A stretch of DNA of 64,000 nt from Dicaeum eximium (Eukaryota > Chordata > Aves > Passeriformes > Dicaeidae), in the NCBI GenBank assembly GCA_013396995.1, contig VWZP01001424.1, positions 842,726 to 906,725 on the forward strand, read 5' to 3'. The translations under genes and the position numbers were made by a program. Numbering within the stretch: the first letter of the stretch is position 1; each line of letters begins with the position of its first letter. Of the stretch, positions 24,760 to 35,895 are shown in pieces. The notes beneath the pieces were generated by a model, which did no database searches, was not told the DNA's origin, and saw only the letters and a program-made list of their open reading frames with translations.

Positions 24760-25725
24760 TTGAATGATAGAATGGTTTGGGTTGGAAGAGACCTTAAAGA
24801 CTATCAAGTTTCAAACCTCATGCCATGGGCAGGAATGCCACCCACTTGACCATGTTTCTCAAAGCCCCATCCAATCTGTCCTTCAATATTTCTGGGAATA
24901 AGGCATCCACAGCTTTTCTGGGCAACCCGATCCAGTATCTCACCATCATCACAGTAAAGAATCTATTCCTACTATCTAATCTAAACCTCCTCTCTTCCAG
25001 TTGAAAGCCATTCCACCTTTACACATGGCCTAGTAAAAAGTCTCTCTCTGTCTTTCTTGTAGCTCCCTTTAGGTTCTGGAAGGTGGATATAAGGTCTTCC
25101 CAAAGTCTTCCTTCAACTGAACAATCTCAACTCTCTCAGCCTGTCTTCATTGGAGGGATGCTCCAGCCCTCTGATCATCTTTGTGGCCCAGCAGGTTCAC
25201 CAGGGCCCCCAGAGATGGATGCAGTAGATGAGGTCTCACCAGAGTGGAGCAGAGAGACACAGTCCCCTCCAGTGCCCTGCTGATCATGTTTCTTTTGCTG
25301 CAGCCAGGATACAATTTCCTTTCAAGGCTGAAAGCATGCATTGCTCATTTAGCCATGCTTCACATCCACCGAAATGCCCAAGATCTTCTCCTTAGAGCAG
25401 CTCTCAATCCATTGTCCATCCAGCAAGTATTTGTGATTGCCCTGATCCACAAGCAGGGCCTTGCACTTGGCCCTGTTGAACTTCCTAAAAAGAACTTCAT
25501 CTGCACAGGCTCACTCTCCAGCCTGTCAGGGTCCTTCTAAATGACATCCCCTACCTCCGTCGTGTTGATCACATCACATAGCTTGGTGTTGTCTGCAAAT
25601 TTGTTGGTGGTGCACTCAATCTCACCGTTCATGTTGCCAAGAAAGACATTTGAAAGTGCCTGATACCGATATTGACCCCTAAGCAAAACCACTCATGATG
25701 GGTGTGTACATTCCCTCTTGAGCTC
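24760..25725 (-). mobile_element. CR1 3' region, antisense, about 1 kb
   Basis: Starts with the reversed tail GAATGATAGAATGGTTTGGG and GTTGGAAGAGACCTTAAAGA. It then runs through CTGGGCAACCCGATCCAGTA, CCTCAGCC-type pyrimidine-rich sequence and the distinctive CTTGCACTTGGCCCTGTTGA and GTTGTCTGCAAATTTGTTGG motifs of the distal 3' region. Similarity ends near ACCACTCATGATGGGTG at about 25715. It is 5'-truncated or interrupted by the neighbouring CR1-like block. It is among the better-preserved CR1 copies in the window. Confidence 0.94.
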
Positions 25726-25789
25726 TCACTGTGCACCTCCAAGAAGATGTCAGCAAAACCGCTTCTTATACATCAGAATATACATCCTG

Positions 25790-26450
25790 TCCCCAAATAA
25801 TTTTAAAGACAAACTTGTTGCAGTTTCTCAGTGTATTCCTTGTAAAGGGAAGTCCAAAACTGGACACGGTACTTGAGAAGCAATTTCACACCCAATGCCA
25901 AGCAGAAGGGAGTAGCATTTCTGACCAGCTGCCTACTTGCTTGCTAAGGCAGCGCAGTGTATTGTTGGCCTTCTTTGCCATGGGGATTACTCTGCTGGTT
26001 CATATTTAATTTGCCACAGGGATACCCAGGTTATCATTACCTGGTAATCTGTTCTCTAGCCATTGACAGTATTGTGACTGTACAGGAGTATGGGATTATT
26101 TCATTCCAAGGGCATAACTTTGCAAATTTTGTCAAACTTCAGGAGATTTGGCTGCAAATATATTATGGCTGGCTGTGAGAGTATTGCTAAAATCAAAGTA
26201 ATTTACATACATGGCTCTCCCCCCACCCACACAGCCAGACATCGCACCAGTGAAGACCATCAGGCTGCTCAAGAAGCTTTGGTAAATACATGCTGCCTGT
26301 TCCCAATCTCCTTCTTCATGTAGGTGTAAATGACTTACAGCAGGCTTTGATTAAAAATCTTCCAGAGTAATGAGGTAAAGCTGATTATAATTTCATTTTC
26401 CAGATATTTCTTCTTTTTTTTTTTATTGAAAGTAGATGTGAAATTTCCAT
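25790..26450 (-). mobile_element. Second CR1 fragment, antisense, internally deleted
   Basis: From about 25790 a second CR1 3' region appears (CCAAAACTGGACACGGTACT, later CTTTGCAAATTTTGTC). It is followed from about 26165 by reversed reverse-transcriptase sequence: AATCAAAGTAATTTACATAC marks the YLDF region, and GCTGCTCAAGAAGCTTTGGT and CTTCTTCATGTAGGTG mark upstream motifs. In an intact CR1 these two parts are several hundred bases further apart. Either this copy lost the interval, or the reverse-transcriptase part belongs to the copy at 24760-25725 and the 3' region is inserted between them. Confidence 0.75.
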
Positions 26451-26479
26451 TTTTCCATTTTGAGAGCAGCTTCAAAATG

Positions 26480-26905
26480 TTGTCAGCTGCTGAAGATTAG
26501 CCCTAGTAGGCAGCTAAGCCCCACACAGCTGTTTATTCATTCCTCCACAGTGGGATGGGGGAGAGAATGAAAAGGATGAAAATGTGAAAGCCCGGAATTG
26601 AGATAAACGCTGTTCAATAGGTAAAGCAAAACAAGGGATTAATTCACTGCTTCCCATGGGCAGGCAGGTGTTCAGTGATGTCTAGGAAAGCAGGGCTCTG
26701 TCACATGTAAGTTACTTGGGAAACAAATGCAATGACATCTAATGTCATCCTCTTCCTTCTTCTTCCGCCAGTATTTATTGCTGAGCATGAAGCCACATGG
26801 TATGGAATATCCTTCTGGTCAGCTGGCTTCAGCTCTCCTGACTCTGTCCCCTCACAACTTCTTGTGCAACCCCAGCCTACTTAGTGGCAGGGAAGCATGA
26901 GAAGC
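26480..26905 (-). mobile_element. ERVL-type LTR, truncated
   Basis: Same family as the LTR at 10271-11210. Shared blocks in order are AGTGGGATGGGGGAGAGAAT, TTCAATAGGTAAAGCAAAAC, the TGGGCAGGCAGGTGTTCAG motif, GTATGGAATATCCTTCTGGT and CCCAGCCTACTTAGTGG. The part equivalent to the LTR's 5' end on the minus strand is missing beyond about 26905, so no target duplication can be read. It abuts the CR1 at its left side. Confidence 0.88.
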
Positions 26906-28745
26906 CTGCTTTCCTTGCTGGCCTCCCCTAAGATCCTGGCTCATAAATTCTCTAACAAACATCATCCACTCAGTAGCAAAACTGTGGATTTGTGCAGCGC
27001 TTTTGCATACAGCACCATCTTCCCAACTGATTTTTATTTTCTAGTTTTATCCAGAGCTCCCATCATATTTCTCAGGTCATATGCATTCGTGTACTGTCAC
27101 CTGAGATGGTTACAGCTGTGACAATTGCTGCAGGGAAGTGTGAGAGCCTCCCTTAACGTGTGCTCCCTAGATGTCTCAGCCCTGCACCCCATCCTCCACT
27201 TTTCTACAGTTTGGTCTTCATCCACTAACTATAAATTCTTCCTTTAAATACATTTTTAATGAAATGAAATGCATTTAATATGTACTTTTTTTTTTAAATG
27301 TGGTTTTAAAAAAAAATTAAATTAGTATAAACTGGCACTGATGTCTACAGCACTATAACAATTCATACTATCCACCTGCTGGTACCTGTATTTATTTAAG
27401 CTTTTAAACATAATTTGAATCTAGACAAGAAAATACCTATCTTCTTGGATTTACCAAGTGTTGGATGTTTAATGCTCTCAAAGATAAGTTATTAAATGGA
27501 TTTAGGAGCATTACTTTGTGTAAAATTTAAAAGTTTTTGTTACAAATAACTTCTCATCCTTGTCTTATTGCATTTACATATAAATACATTCAAAAATCTT
27601 CCCCTGTAAATGTGTTATCTTCAGGTAAACTAGTTAAACCAGTTATTATGTTGCAAACTATTGGTTGTATAGAGATTTGATTTTGTGAATAGCACTTTGA
27701 ATGTCATCATTAGCTGTCAAATAAAACCTATGAATGATTCTTTCACCACTCTTATGCATTTAGTAATCCTTGTTTGAAAAGAGCTTTAGAAACATGTTAG
27801 AAAAACCTTCTGTTTTTTAAATTTTGCTTAGTAGATCAAACAGCCTTGTTTCAGAATCTTCAGCTTCTTTCCTTTTACATAACTTTCTTCACCATACAAA
27901 TCTGTCTGTACAATGATACAAAATTGCAAACTCAAACTATTACATTTTAAACATTTATTGTATTATGACAGATTGAATATATTAAATATCAGAACAATGA
28001 GAATGTTTGTCTTATTCAGCTTTATAATCTTTTGTTGTATAAATAACTATAATTGAGCTATTTGTTTGGATACACTTTGTCATTAACCAAGACAAAAAGA
28101 ATACTCTTGAACAATTCATGTGACCTATATAAGGTACCTATTTTAGGAAGAAACAAACATTTTTTTTAAAGATAATATATACTATAAAGGGAATTGAAGG
28201 TTGAAAAAAATTTCGACTAGATGCAGATATTTATAGTGCAGATGACTAGTCTGACCAAATCACTTCAGGCTTTCATTCTGATTAATGAAGATAAAGAGGC
28301 AGTGGTATGCTAGAAGAAGTTTAAAGACAGTAAAAAACATCCCTCTGGGTCATACAGTCATAGAGGACACTATCATCAATTCCACAGCCAGTGCAGATAC
28401 AATGTCTGAAAGAATCAGCTTGGTTCTTGGCCTCTGGGGCACTTACTGTGAAATAAAGCCATATCAGGTACTCGTGTTACGTAGGCTTATGTATGTTATG
28501 ATTAGACCTGACCTTCCACTAGAATCCCTGCAAAGAAGCATAGAGATCTTTGCCAATGTGTGTCTATGCTTAAGTTTCTCTTGCCTTAACTGCCCTGGGC
28601 TGAGAAACCTCCTTGGGACATCTCACTCAGTTCTACCTCTTTGTGTTCAGGCAACTGGATTAAGTTGTGGGAATGAGATTCAATTCAAGAGAAAATATTT
28701 GATGTTAGGTGAGTACACATAGTCTAGATGAATAAATTTTCTTAA

Positions 28746-28765
28746 TTTTTTTTTTTTTTTTTTTT
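28746..28765. repeat. Poly-T tract, 20 bases
   Basis: An uninterrupted T20 run between AA and AATTAAG. No associated transcript body found. Confidence 0.9.
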
Positions 28766-29224
28766 AATTAAGAGTGATCTAAAGAATAAAGTCAGTGAAA
28801 CTTCTAAAGGTGCAACATAGTAACCTCCACGTAGATGTCAGGAGCCATTTAATATAACAAAGCCATCCATCCTGACTTCCAGATTCTTCTCAGAGAGGCT
28901 ATGGATTTACTATTCATCTCCATCATAACTTCTAAGCTCATGTATATTTCTCATATACCAGAAGACCTCCAAAATCCATGCTTGGTTAGCCAAGGTCCTC
29001 ATCTCTACTGACAGTATTGCTAATTTAGAAACCTAACTTAGAGTTTTAGTTCTCTTTAAGTGTGTTTTATTTGTAGACTGAAACTAGAACTAAATTATTA
29101 TGAAATCTGCATACCTCTAAGCTATGCCAGTGTTCTGTGCTTCTGTACTGACACAGTCACCATGTCACAGGTGAAGCACTTCCATTCTGCCTCTAGGCAT
29201 CCACAGAATATATTATATACTTAC

Positions 29225-29333
29225 AGAAGGACTATCCATGCCTGGGTCTGTATTACTGGAGTTTGCATGGTTATGGCGCAGAAAGTACTCACCGAGGTCA
29301 TCATGCTCTCGCATTTCAGAAAGCAAATATTTC
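29225..29333 (-). other. Candidate internal coding exon (109 bp)
   Basis: On the minus strand a 109-bp stretch is bounded by an acceptor ending CTAACAG and a near-ideal GTAAGT donor. Upstream lies a long pyrimidine-rich tract (CTTTTTTCTTTTTGTCTGC and more) with no intervening AG for about 55 bases. One frame is open for 36 codons and encodes hydrophilic, acidic sequence (KYLLSEMREHDDLGEYFLRH, then ANSSNTDPGMDSPS). Three CpGs in AT-rich surroundings also hint at constraint. A second good GTGAGT donor lies inside the exon at about 29287-29292. A second frame is also open, so frame evidence is weak. I do not recognise the protein. Neighbouring exons were not identified. Confidence 0.33.
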
Positions 29334-32240
29334 CTGTTAGTCACAGGTAATTTATCATCAGAAACAGAATGCAGACAAAAAGAAAAAAGCTCTTGGTCAA
29401 GCCGTGTGCCTTTCTTGCAAGGCTCTTGATGAGAGTGTGTCTCTATTTTTTAAGTATGTCTCTATGGGTTTTGCAGCTTCATCAGGAAGTCTTTAAAAAA
29501 ATAGTAAGGCCTTTTTTTTTTTTTTGTTATTGTTCTCATTAATCTAGTAAGACAAGTCTAGGTAACAGTGTCCAAAGCTTAGTTGAGCAAGTCTAATAAG
29601 CTTACTAAGGCACATAGTGACAGACTGGTGGTTAGCATATGCAATACAAATGTATTGTAAAGATCAGTACATGCAGTAAATTAAATATATTTAGTTAACA
29701 GATATTTATTTTATGCTAACCCAAATTCTAGGAATAGTGTTCCAATATGTAGAGTTCTTGATGGTTCTTCACTTCTTGTGAGGTTAAGAGCTTTTTATGC
29801 AGAAACACAGAGCCATGTCCCTCCAGGATCCATTAAGTAAGCCTGTAAACAGCTTTTCCATATGCTTATTACATCTAAACTAAAACAAGCAAACAAACAA
29901 AAAAAACCCCACTCAAATTCAAAAAACCCCACCAAACTCATTATTATCAATAGAATTTTCACTTACATTTTAAGTAAAGGCTGAGGAATAAAAAATAAAG
30001 AACATGAAAAAACATCAGGGTCCTAAACCCAGCAACCAGTAGTGCCTAAAGCAAAATCTTAAATGGGGCAGCTACTTGAATTTTGTAGAGACTTATTTCA
30101 TGTAAATAAAACATTAGATTCCTTCTAGTCAAAGAATGATAAGAACTTCCAGAGAATGAGTTCAGTTTTTTGAAAATGGTGATGGAAAGTAAAGCTAGAC
30201 ATCTAGGAAACTTCTTTAATTCAGTAAAGACAAAGATCAGAAAATCTGAAATTATGTTTTTTCCATTAAAGTCTCATTTTAGTTAGAGGAAAACAGCATT
30301 TTGGATGAATCTCCCTCTTTCTTAGTAATTCAGAGAACCAAAATACTAGAGCCTCAGGACTTATGTTTTGCTTTTCAGTTATTAGACAGCTGTTGTGCTG
30401 TCTTTGAACAGGTAGCACTTATCCTAGACATAGTAAACTAGTTGTAATAGGGAAAAGAAAATGAAAAATTCAGGAATTGCTTCACAACCAGGCCATATGT
30501 AAAGTAACAATTACCTAGAATGTTGTTAAAAAACAATAGGAAAAAATGTATTTGTAAACAAATTATTTGTGTGCAGAAACCTCAATTTCTATTTATTTAT
30601 AATCAGCTGTTTTGAAAGATCTTGCTCATTAGATCTGTAATATACTCTCTGAGAAAGAAAGCACAAAATGGAGACACATCTATGCTTGTTTGAACAAAGT
30701 ACTCCTGAGAAGTTCAACTATGCTTTGTAACACTCAGTTTGAGTGTTCTGGCTCTCTCGTTCTTAGTGTTGCTTAACAATCAGTGTCATCAGTCTCTTAA
30801 TTCAGAGAAATAATGTTATGAACTAGATATTACTTTCTGTTTTACCTCAAATATACTAAGTTCCTCCAGGATAATCTGAGACAAAATTTATTCCTGTCAA
30901 TTAAGCAACAATAGAATGGAATGAAAAAAAAAATCCAAAAAATATAACTGAAAAATACCCAACCCAGAGATAGAGAAAAATCCTAAGAGTGTTAAACAAC
31001 TGTATTATTGAATGAGTACATTCATATATTATTAAGAAAATGTGATTATATTTTTTAAGAAAAAAAAAAACTCAACTGAAAAAAAATCTCAACTGTATTT
31101 TTACAACTAAAAAGGATCCTTTGAGATTTTTCCATGGGATCAATGGTTCACTGTGTTTCATAACTGAGAAACAGTTTTCATTTGAATTGTTTGTATGTAC
31201 AGCTCCTTCAAGAACCATCATCTTCTCATAAAGAACCTCCTTTTTGAGAGAAGAAATGTATTTTTATAGACAAACATAAATACTTAACACTTTAAGTTGT
31301 AAATTATGAATTTAAAATTTAGCAACATCTTTGCAAAGTAAGACAATATTATAGACTACTAGTTATATAATTTCAGTAGGGTAAGAAAAGAATTTTTATT
31401 ATCTTACAGCTCTGTCTTAATTGTTTTATTGCTTATTACCGTTTGAACACTCATTTGTGGATTGATATAATGTTTACATCAGTACTTACATGGTGTAGTT
31501 CATCTATATATTGACACTAGAATCCCTGTACAGCCTCTGGAATTTCATTGAAGTGGCTAGCACTTCTCAGGGGCTAGAGATGAAACCCTGCATATTTAGT
31601 AATTCAGCAATCTCTTTTAAACTCCTTTAATTTTGTATTTAGTCCAAAACCATTCCAGGATATAAAGTTCTGTCCCCCTTTTTCACCTCTGCAGTGCTAT
31701 GGCAAATGAGGACATCTAACAATGAATATTTCAATTAAATCTGCGCAAAAATTTAAGCCATTTAGTGCAAAAGTTTTTAATCCAGCCTGTTTTTACAGAT
31801 GCTTGAGTTTTGTATATTTTTGTACCACAAAATGGAGCACTGAGTAGAGATATCTTGAGAGCTCGAATTAGTTGGTAGGTTTGCATGAGCTACCACAGAA
31901 CTATTTAAGGATACTAACTCATGGCACATAAACAGTTTAGTCAGATCAGCAGGGCTGTGCTTAGCCCAGAGCTGATGCATTTCCCATTTCGTAACTAACT
32001 CCTTTGTAACTAGCTGAGACATTTCCGCACAGTTCACAGCACTAGACTGGACATACCTGTAGGCTGCTAAGCCCATGCTAAATCACACTTACTGAGTAAC
32101 TGGCCTGATTTTCAGAGTGACTGAACCTCTTCAAACAACACTGGAGATTTCAAACAATATTATAGAAATTTCGAGCATAAATGTAGTTAATTTAAAATAC
32201 AGAATTCCTTTTATTATAATCAAATAACTCTGGAGTAAAT

Positions 32241-32284
32241 TCTGCTGGGTGTAAGGATGTTGTCTGCTGGGTGTAAGGATGTTG
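32241..32284. repeat. Perfect 22-bp tandem duplication
   Basis: The unit TCTGCTGGGTGTAAGGATGT plus TG at 32241-32262 is repeated exactly at 32263-32284. Identity implies a recent event, possibly polymorphic in the population. Confidence 0.97.
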
Positions 32285-32477
32285 CTTGTTTTCTTTTGAT
32301 TACAAATACAGTATTGTTTTTACAGCATAAACCAGCCAGCTCTATTTAGAAATGCAATTTCAATATGCCACATAAGAAATGTTAAAATATAGATAAAATT
32401 AACTAGACAATTACCTTGCGCCTAAACTTCAGATGCTTAGATGAACTTTTTGCATCTGTTTGTGGGGGTTTTTTTAG

Positions 32478-32494
32478 TTTTTTTTTTTTTTTTT
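32478..32494. repeat. Poly-T tract, 17 bases
   Basis: Uninterrupted T run following GGGGGTTTTTTTAG. Low complexity. Confidence 0.88.
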
Positions 32495-34610
32495 AATACA
32501 ATTGCTGTTTTCATCATATAAAAATTAATTAATGTGGTTGTCTTTGAGTCCTCCAGAGACACATCTGTGAAACTAAGTTTAAGTACTTAAGTTAGACAGA
32601 CTGGCTCTGTTCCATCCTTTCTGGGAAGAAGTAAAAGACTATTCCTGTGATTTATATTCTAGCCATGTGAGTAATGTGCTTTTATTATACAGAAATATTT
32701 TTTTAGCCATTTAGTTTTGTATTTAGTAATTGAAACAATTGGGACTTAAACAAGTACTTAATCAGTCACTTGCATGCTTTGGCAAATGGTTTACTCCATC
32801 AGAATCAGAAAGACTGTATAGATGCAAGGAGAGAATTTTCAGAAACTTCAATCCAAGGAGATGCAAGACAGCTTTGAACAGAATTGGCCCTTATTTAATC
32901 ATTCGTCAGACAATGCTTTTGCTCTCTCATCAAGATGTAATATAGCAGAGCTGTACCCTGAAAAAGGAAATAAGAGAAAGAACAAATCAATTAATTGAAG
33001 TTGTTTTCATTCATTACTAAAACAACCCCTACCAAAAACTATTAATCACAGAAGCCTCTTAAAGCATCATCCTTAGCTCTTCCACGGTTTACTGAGATCT
33101 TGCTCCATTGCAGATCAGTTTGCACATGGATTGGTATTTATAGGTGCTTTTAATTTCAAAATTTTTGATGGCAAATTTTCCCCTTTTTTAAAATAACCTT
33201 TCCTAATTGTATCTACTGAAATGTCAAGCCCATTTTGAATTTTCCCTATGCTGTCTTTGAAACAGAACACACTGACATCTATTTACAACTGATTTTTAAA
33301 TTTGTATCAGTTTTAAATACTTCGTTGAGAACCTTTATCCATTTTATTCAGGACCATGACTTTGCCAAACAACTGAGAATAACAGGACAGATATTAGAAA
33401 ATGATGGTATATGCAAATATATGCCTACTGGGTGCACACATCAAGGTAAACACATACACACAGACAAATCTGTTTTTAGTAGAAATTATTTTCATCCCAA
33501 CCATTAGGTTGATTTCTCTTTTGTTTTAAGACAAATCAATTCAGTCTCACGCAATAGGAAAAGGATTAATTTGTAGCATTTAGGCAAGATTTTTAAAAGT
33601 AAAGTATAACTTTTAACTTTTTTTTTTAGCATGTATTTAGGAATACCTGAAAAGTTTAAAAAAAAGGTTCTCTTTTTTAAATTCCACACCTGGATTTATT
33701 CACCTGTTAAATGAGTGATATTTTAGACTAATTTCATTGAAAAAGAGAGAAACAGAGGAATGGTATATCCTCAAATTCTCTTCCTTTTGACTTTTTATAA
33801 CCTAGCTCTTTAGCAGTCTGGTGAAATTAATTTTCATTTCCCACTTAATAATACTTCATCTATAACTGGCTCAAACATTTAGGCCCACTGCCTGCTGCTG
33901 AGACCAATCCTGCTTACCATCCACTCACCTCTGTCTATTTTCATGTGGCCAAAAATGAATTTCATAATTTATTTTATCAATATGAAAGCTAATTCCACTT
34001 TTTGCAAGATTTTCCTTTACTTGGATGAGAAAGGTAATTTGACACCTTGCAGAAGCACAGGAGCAGATACTATAAAAGAAGGGTTCAGGCAGGATTTGGA
34101 AGAAAGGGGAGAAGATTCACACTGTGTTTTCAGCTTGGTGCAATCGCAGATCAGCCTGAAGTAAAATGAGAAACTACATTTCATATCTAACACAGACATC
34201 ATGTTAATATCCATTATAAACCTAGGTTGTTGATTTACAATTCTGTCACAGTTGTTAGGGTGTCAATTTTATTTTAGTACAAATAAGTAACATGTTGACA
34301 CAATAAGATGGCAGTATTTTTCAGCCTGTACTCTAGATCCATTAATACCTTTAAATTAATTTAATAATCAATATATGCAACAAGACGCTTTTGCAAAATC
34401 ACTATGCAAAATGATACATACCTGTTAGGTGCTACCAGGGGAAGGAAATCTGACTGTTCTGTAGGCAGAAAATACAAGCATAATAAAAATAGTAAATATG
34501 AGCCTTTCAGACTGAGACTTCATACATTATTTTCTAGGTTTTGCACATAAATACAAGCATAAGTTCTTATTCTCAATGCACAAAGATCCATTTTTCCCAT
34601 GAGACTATTA

Positions 34611-34910
34611 TGTACTCTTGGGTTGGCATGGTAAGGTTTTGAAGAAGGTAAGTGTGGGGGCAAGGTGTTTTTAAGATTTTGTTTTATTTTTCATTATCCT
34701 ATGCTGATTTTATTATTAACAAATTAAACTAATTTCCCCAAGTCAAGTCTATTTTACTCATGGTGGTAACTGATTGAGTGATCTCTCCCTGTCTTCATCT
34801 TGATCCACAAGCTTGTCATTATATTTTTTCTCCCTTATCTCATTAAGGAGAGGGAGTGACAGTGCAGCTTTGGTGAGCACCTGACATCCAACCAGGTGCA
34901 ACCTACCACA
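34611..34910 (+). mobile_element. Solo LTR (family A), internally deleted
   Basis: The left part (TTGGGTTGGCATGGTAAGG) matches the start of a common avian LTR. The right part matches its 3' half: AAGGTGTTTTTAAGATTTTG, then TTAAACTAATTTCCCCAAGT, and an end ACCTACCACA. The long middle is absent, so about 300 bp remain of a much larger LTR. The 3' half is shared with 46960-47460 and 53564-54085, all on the plus strand. No clear target duplication was found. Confidence 0.85.
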
Positions 34911-35689
34911 ACTCTATTTCCTAATCAAACATAAAAAAGATTCCTTTACTAAGGCTATTTCATTTCTTCCCATAATTTTTCTTTTGTTCTTTAATCATAA
35001 TTTTCAATATAGTATCCATGTGTACAAATACTTTGTCAAGAGTGAAAGGAATGTTCAACCTAAATCCACATGGTTTCAGTTGCATGTTTGAGAGACAGCA
35101 AGGGAAACACTAAAACAATGATCTGAACTCTTTTCACTGCACATGAACATTTCTTCTTGCCATTTCCAGCATGGTTGCTTCAACGCCGTACGGCAGTTCC
35201 TCCCACTCAGCACATGTCGCTCCCCACACTACCATCTCACAGTTTCCTCTTTATTCCTGCAGGCAGTAGCTGAGGAAAAAGCACCATGCTGCAGTGACAT
35301 GCTCAGGTTGAAACCCATACAACTGGAGGAGCCTTATTAGTTTAGACTTAATGTGCAATTATCTTCCTGCTTTGGAGAGCCAGACTGCAGACACGCACAC
35401 ACACACCCACATACCGTACTGATAATATTTGAAGTCAGACACTACTTACAGGTGTTAGCTGACAAAAATATATTTTGCAAATTATTTCTATGGTGAGATG
35501 CCAAATACAATATTTTCATAGTCAAGAAGTCTTTCAATTGGATGAACTTGTGAATATAGACCTGGCATTGAGCTAGGAAACCAATTCATTTTTGCTTTTT
35601 CTGATCGGTTTCTGCACGTCAAAATATATTGCTGTATATAAAATAATTATTCTAATTCGATATAAGAACACATGAATCTTGTACACTTT
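34911..35689. other. Unique DNA with a small CpG-retaining patch
   Basis: At 35150-35340 several CpGs survive (AACGCCGTACGG, GTCGCT). A strong acceptor-like TTTCCTCTTTATTCCTGCAG ends at about 35263, followed by a 25-codon open stretch to a TAG. No matching donor or polyadenylation signal supports an exon. The rest is unremarkable. Confidence 0.4.
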
Positions 35690-35895
35690 GTTGATATTTT
35701 TGCTGTTACTGTTCGTTTTCTTATATCATTACTGTTTCCAGTAAATTTTTCTTATCTCAATCCATGATTTACCTGTTGTGCCTCCAGTTGTCGTCTCCAG
35801 CCCACCTCAAGGGAGGGGACAGGAGAGCAGGGAGCAAGTGGTGTACAGTTTTAGTGGGAGCACTAAATTGGAGAATACCCTTCCTTAAACCACGG
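35690..35895 (+). mobile_element. LTR 3' fragment (family B)
   Basis: Contains the 3' end of an LTR family in order: TGTTTCCAGTAAATTTTTCT, TATCTCAATCCATGATTTAC, the TGTGCCTCCAGTTGTC motif, and AGTGGGAGCACTAAATTGGA followed by CCTTCCTTAAACCACG. The same blocks occur reversed in 39967-40362 and directly in 54160-54659. The 5' portion is missing. Confidence 0.85.

Larger units (their letters stand above)
26906..34610. other. Unique AT-rich DNA with a candidate exon
   Basis: About 7.7 kb without a recognised transposon. It includes the minus-strand candidate exon at 29225-29333, a 22-bp perfect tandem duplication at 32241-32284 and poly-T tracts near 28746, 29513 and 32478. A 145-codon frame (28285-28722, plus) and a 99-codon frame (31777-32076, minus) are the longest non-repeat frames here. 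Neither resembles a protein family I know. Confidence 0.45.

Noticed and set aside
28285..28722. 145-codon plus-strand frame outside repeats
   Set aside because: No known domain, no splice or promoter context, and a length plausible by chance in 64 kb of six frames.
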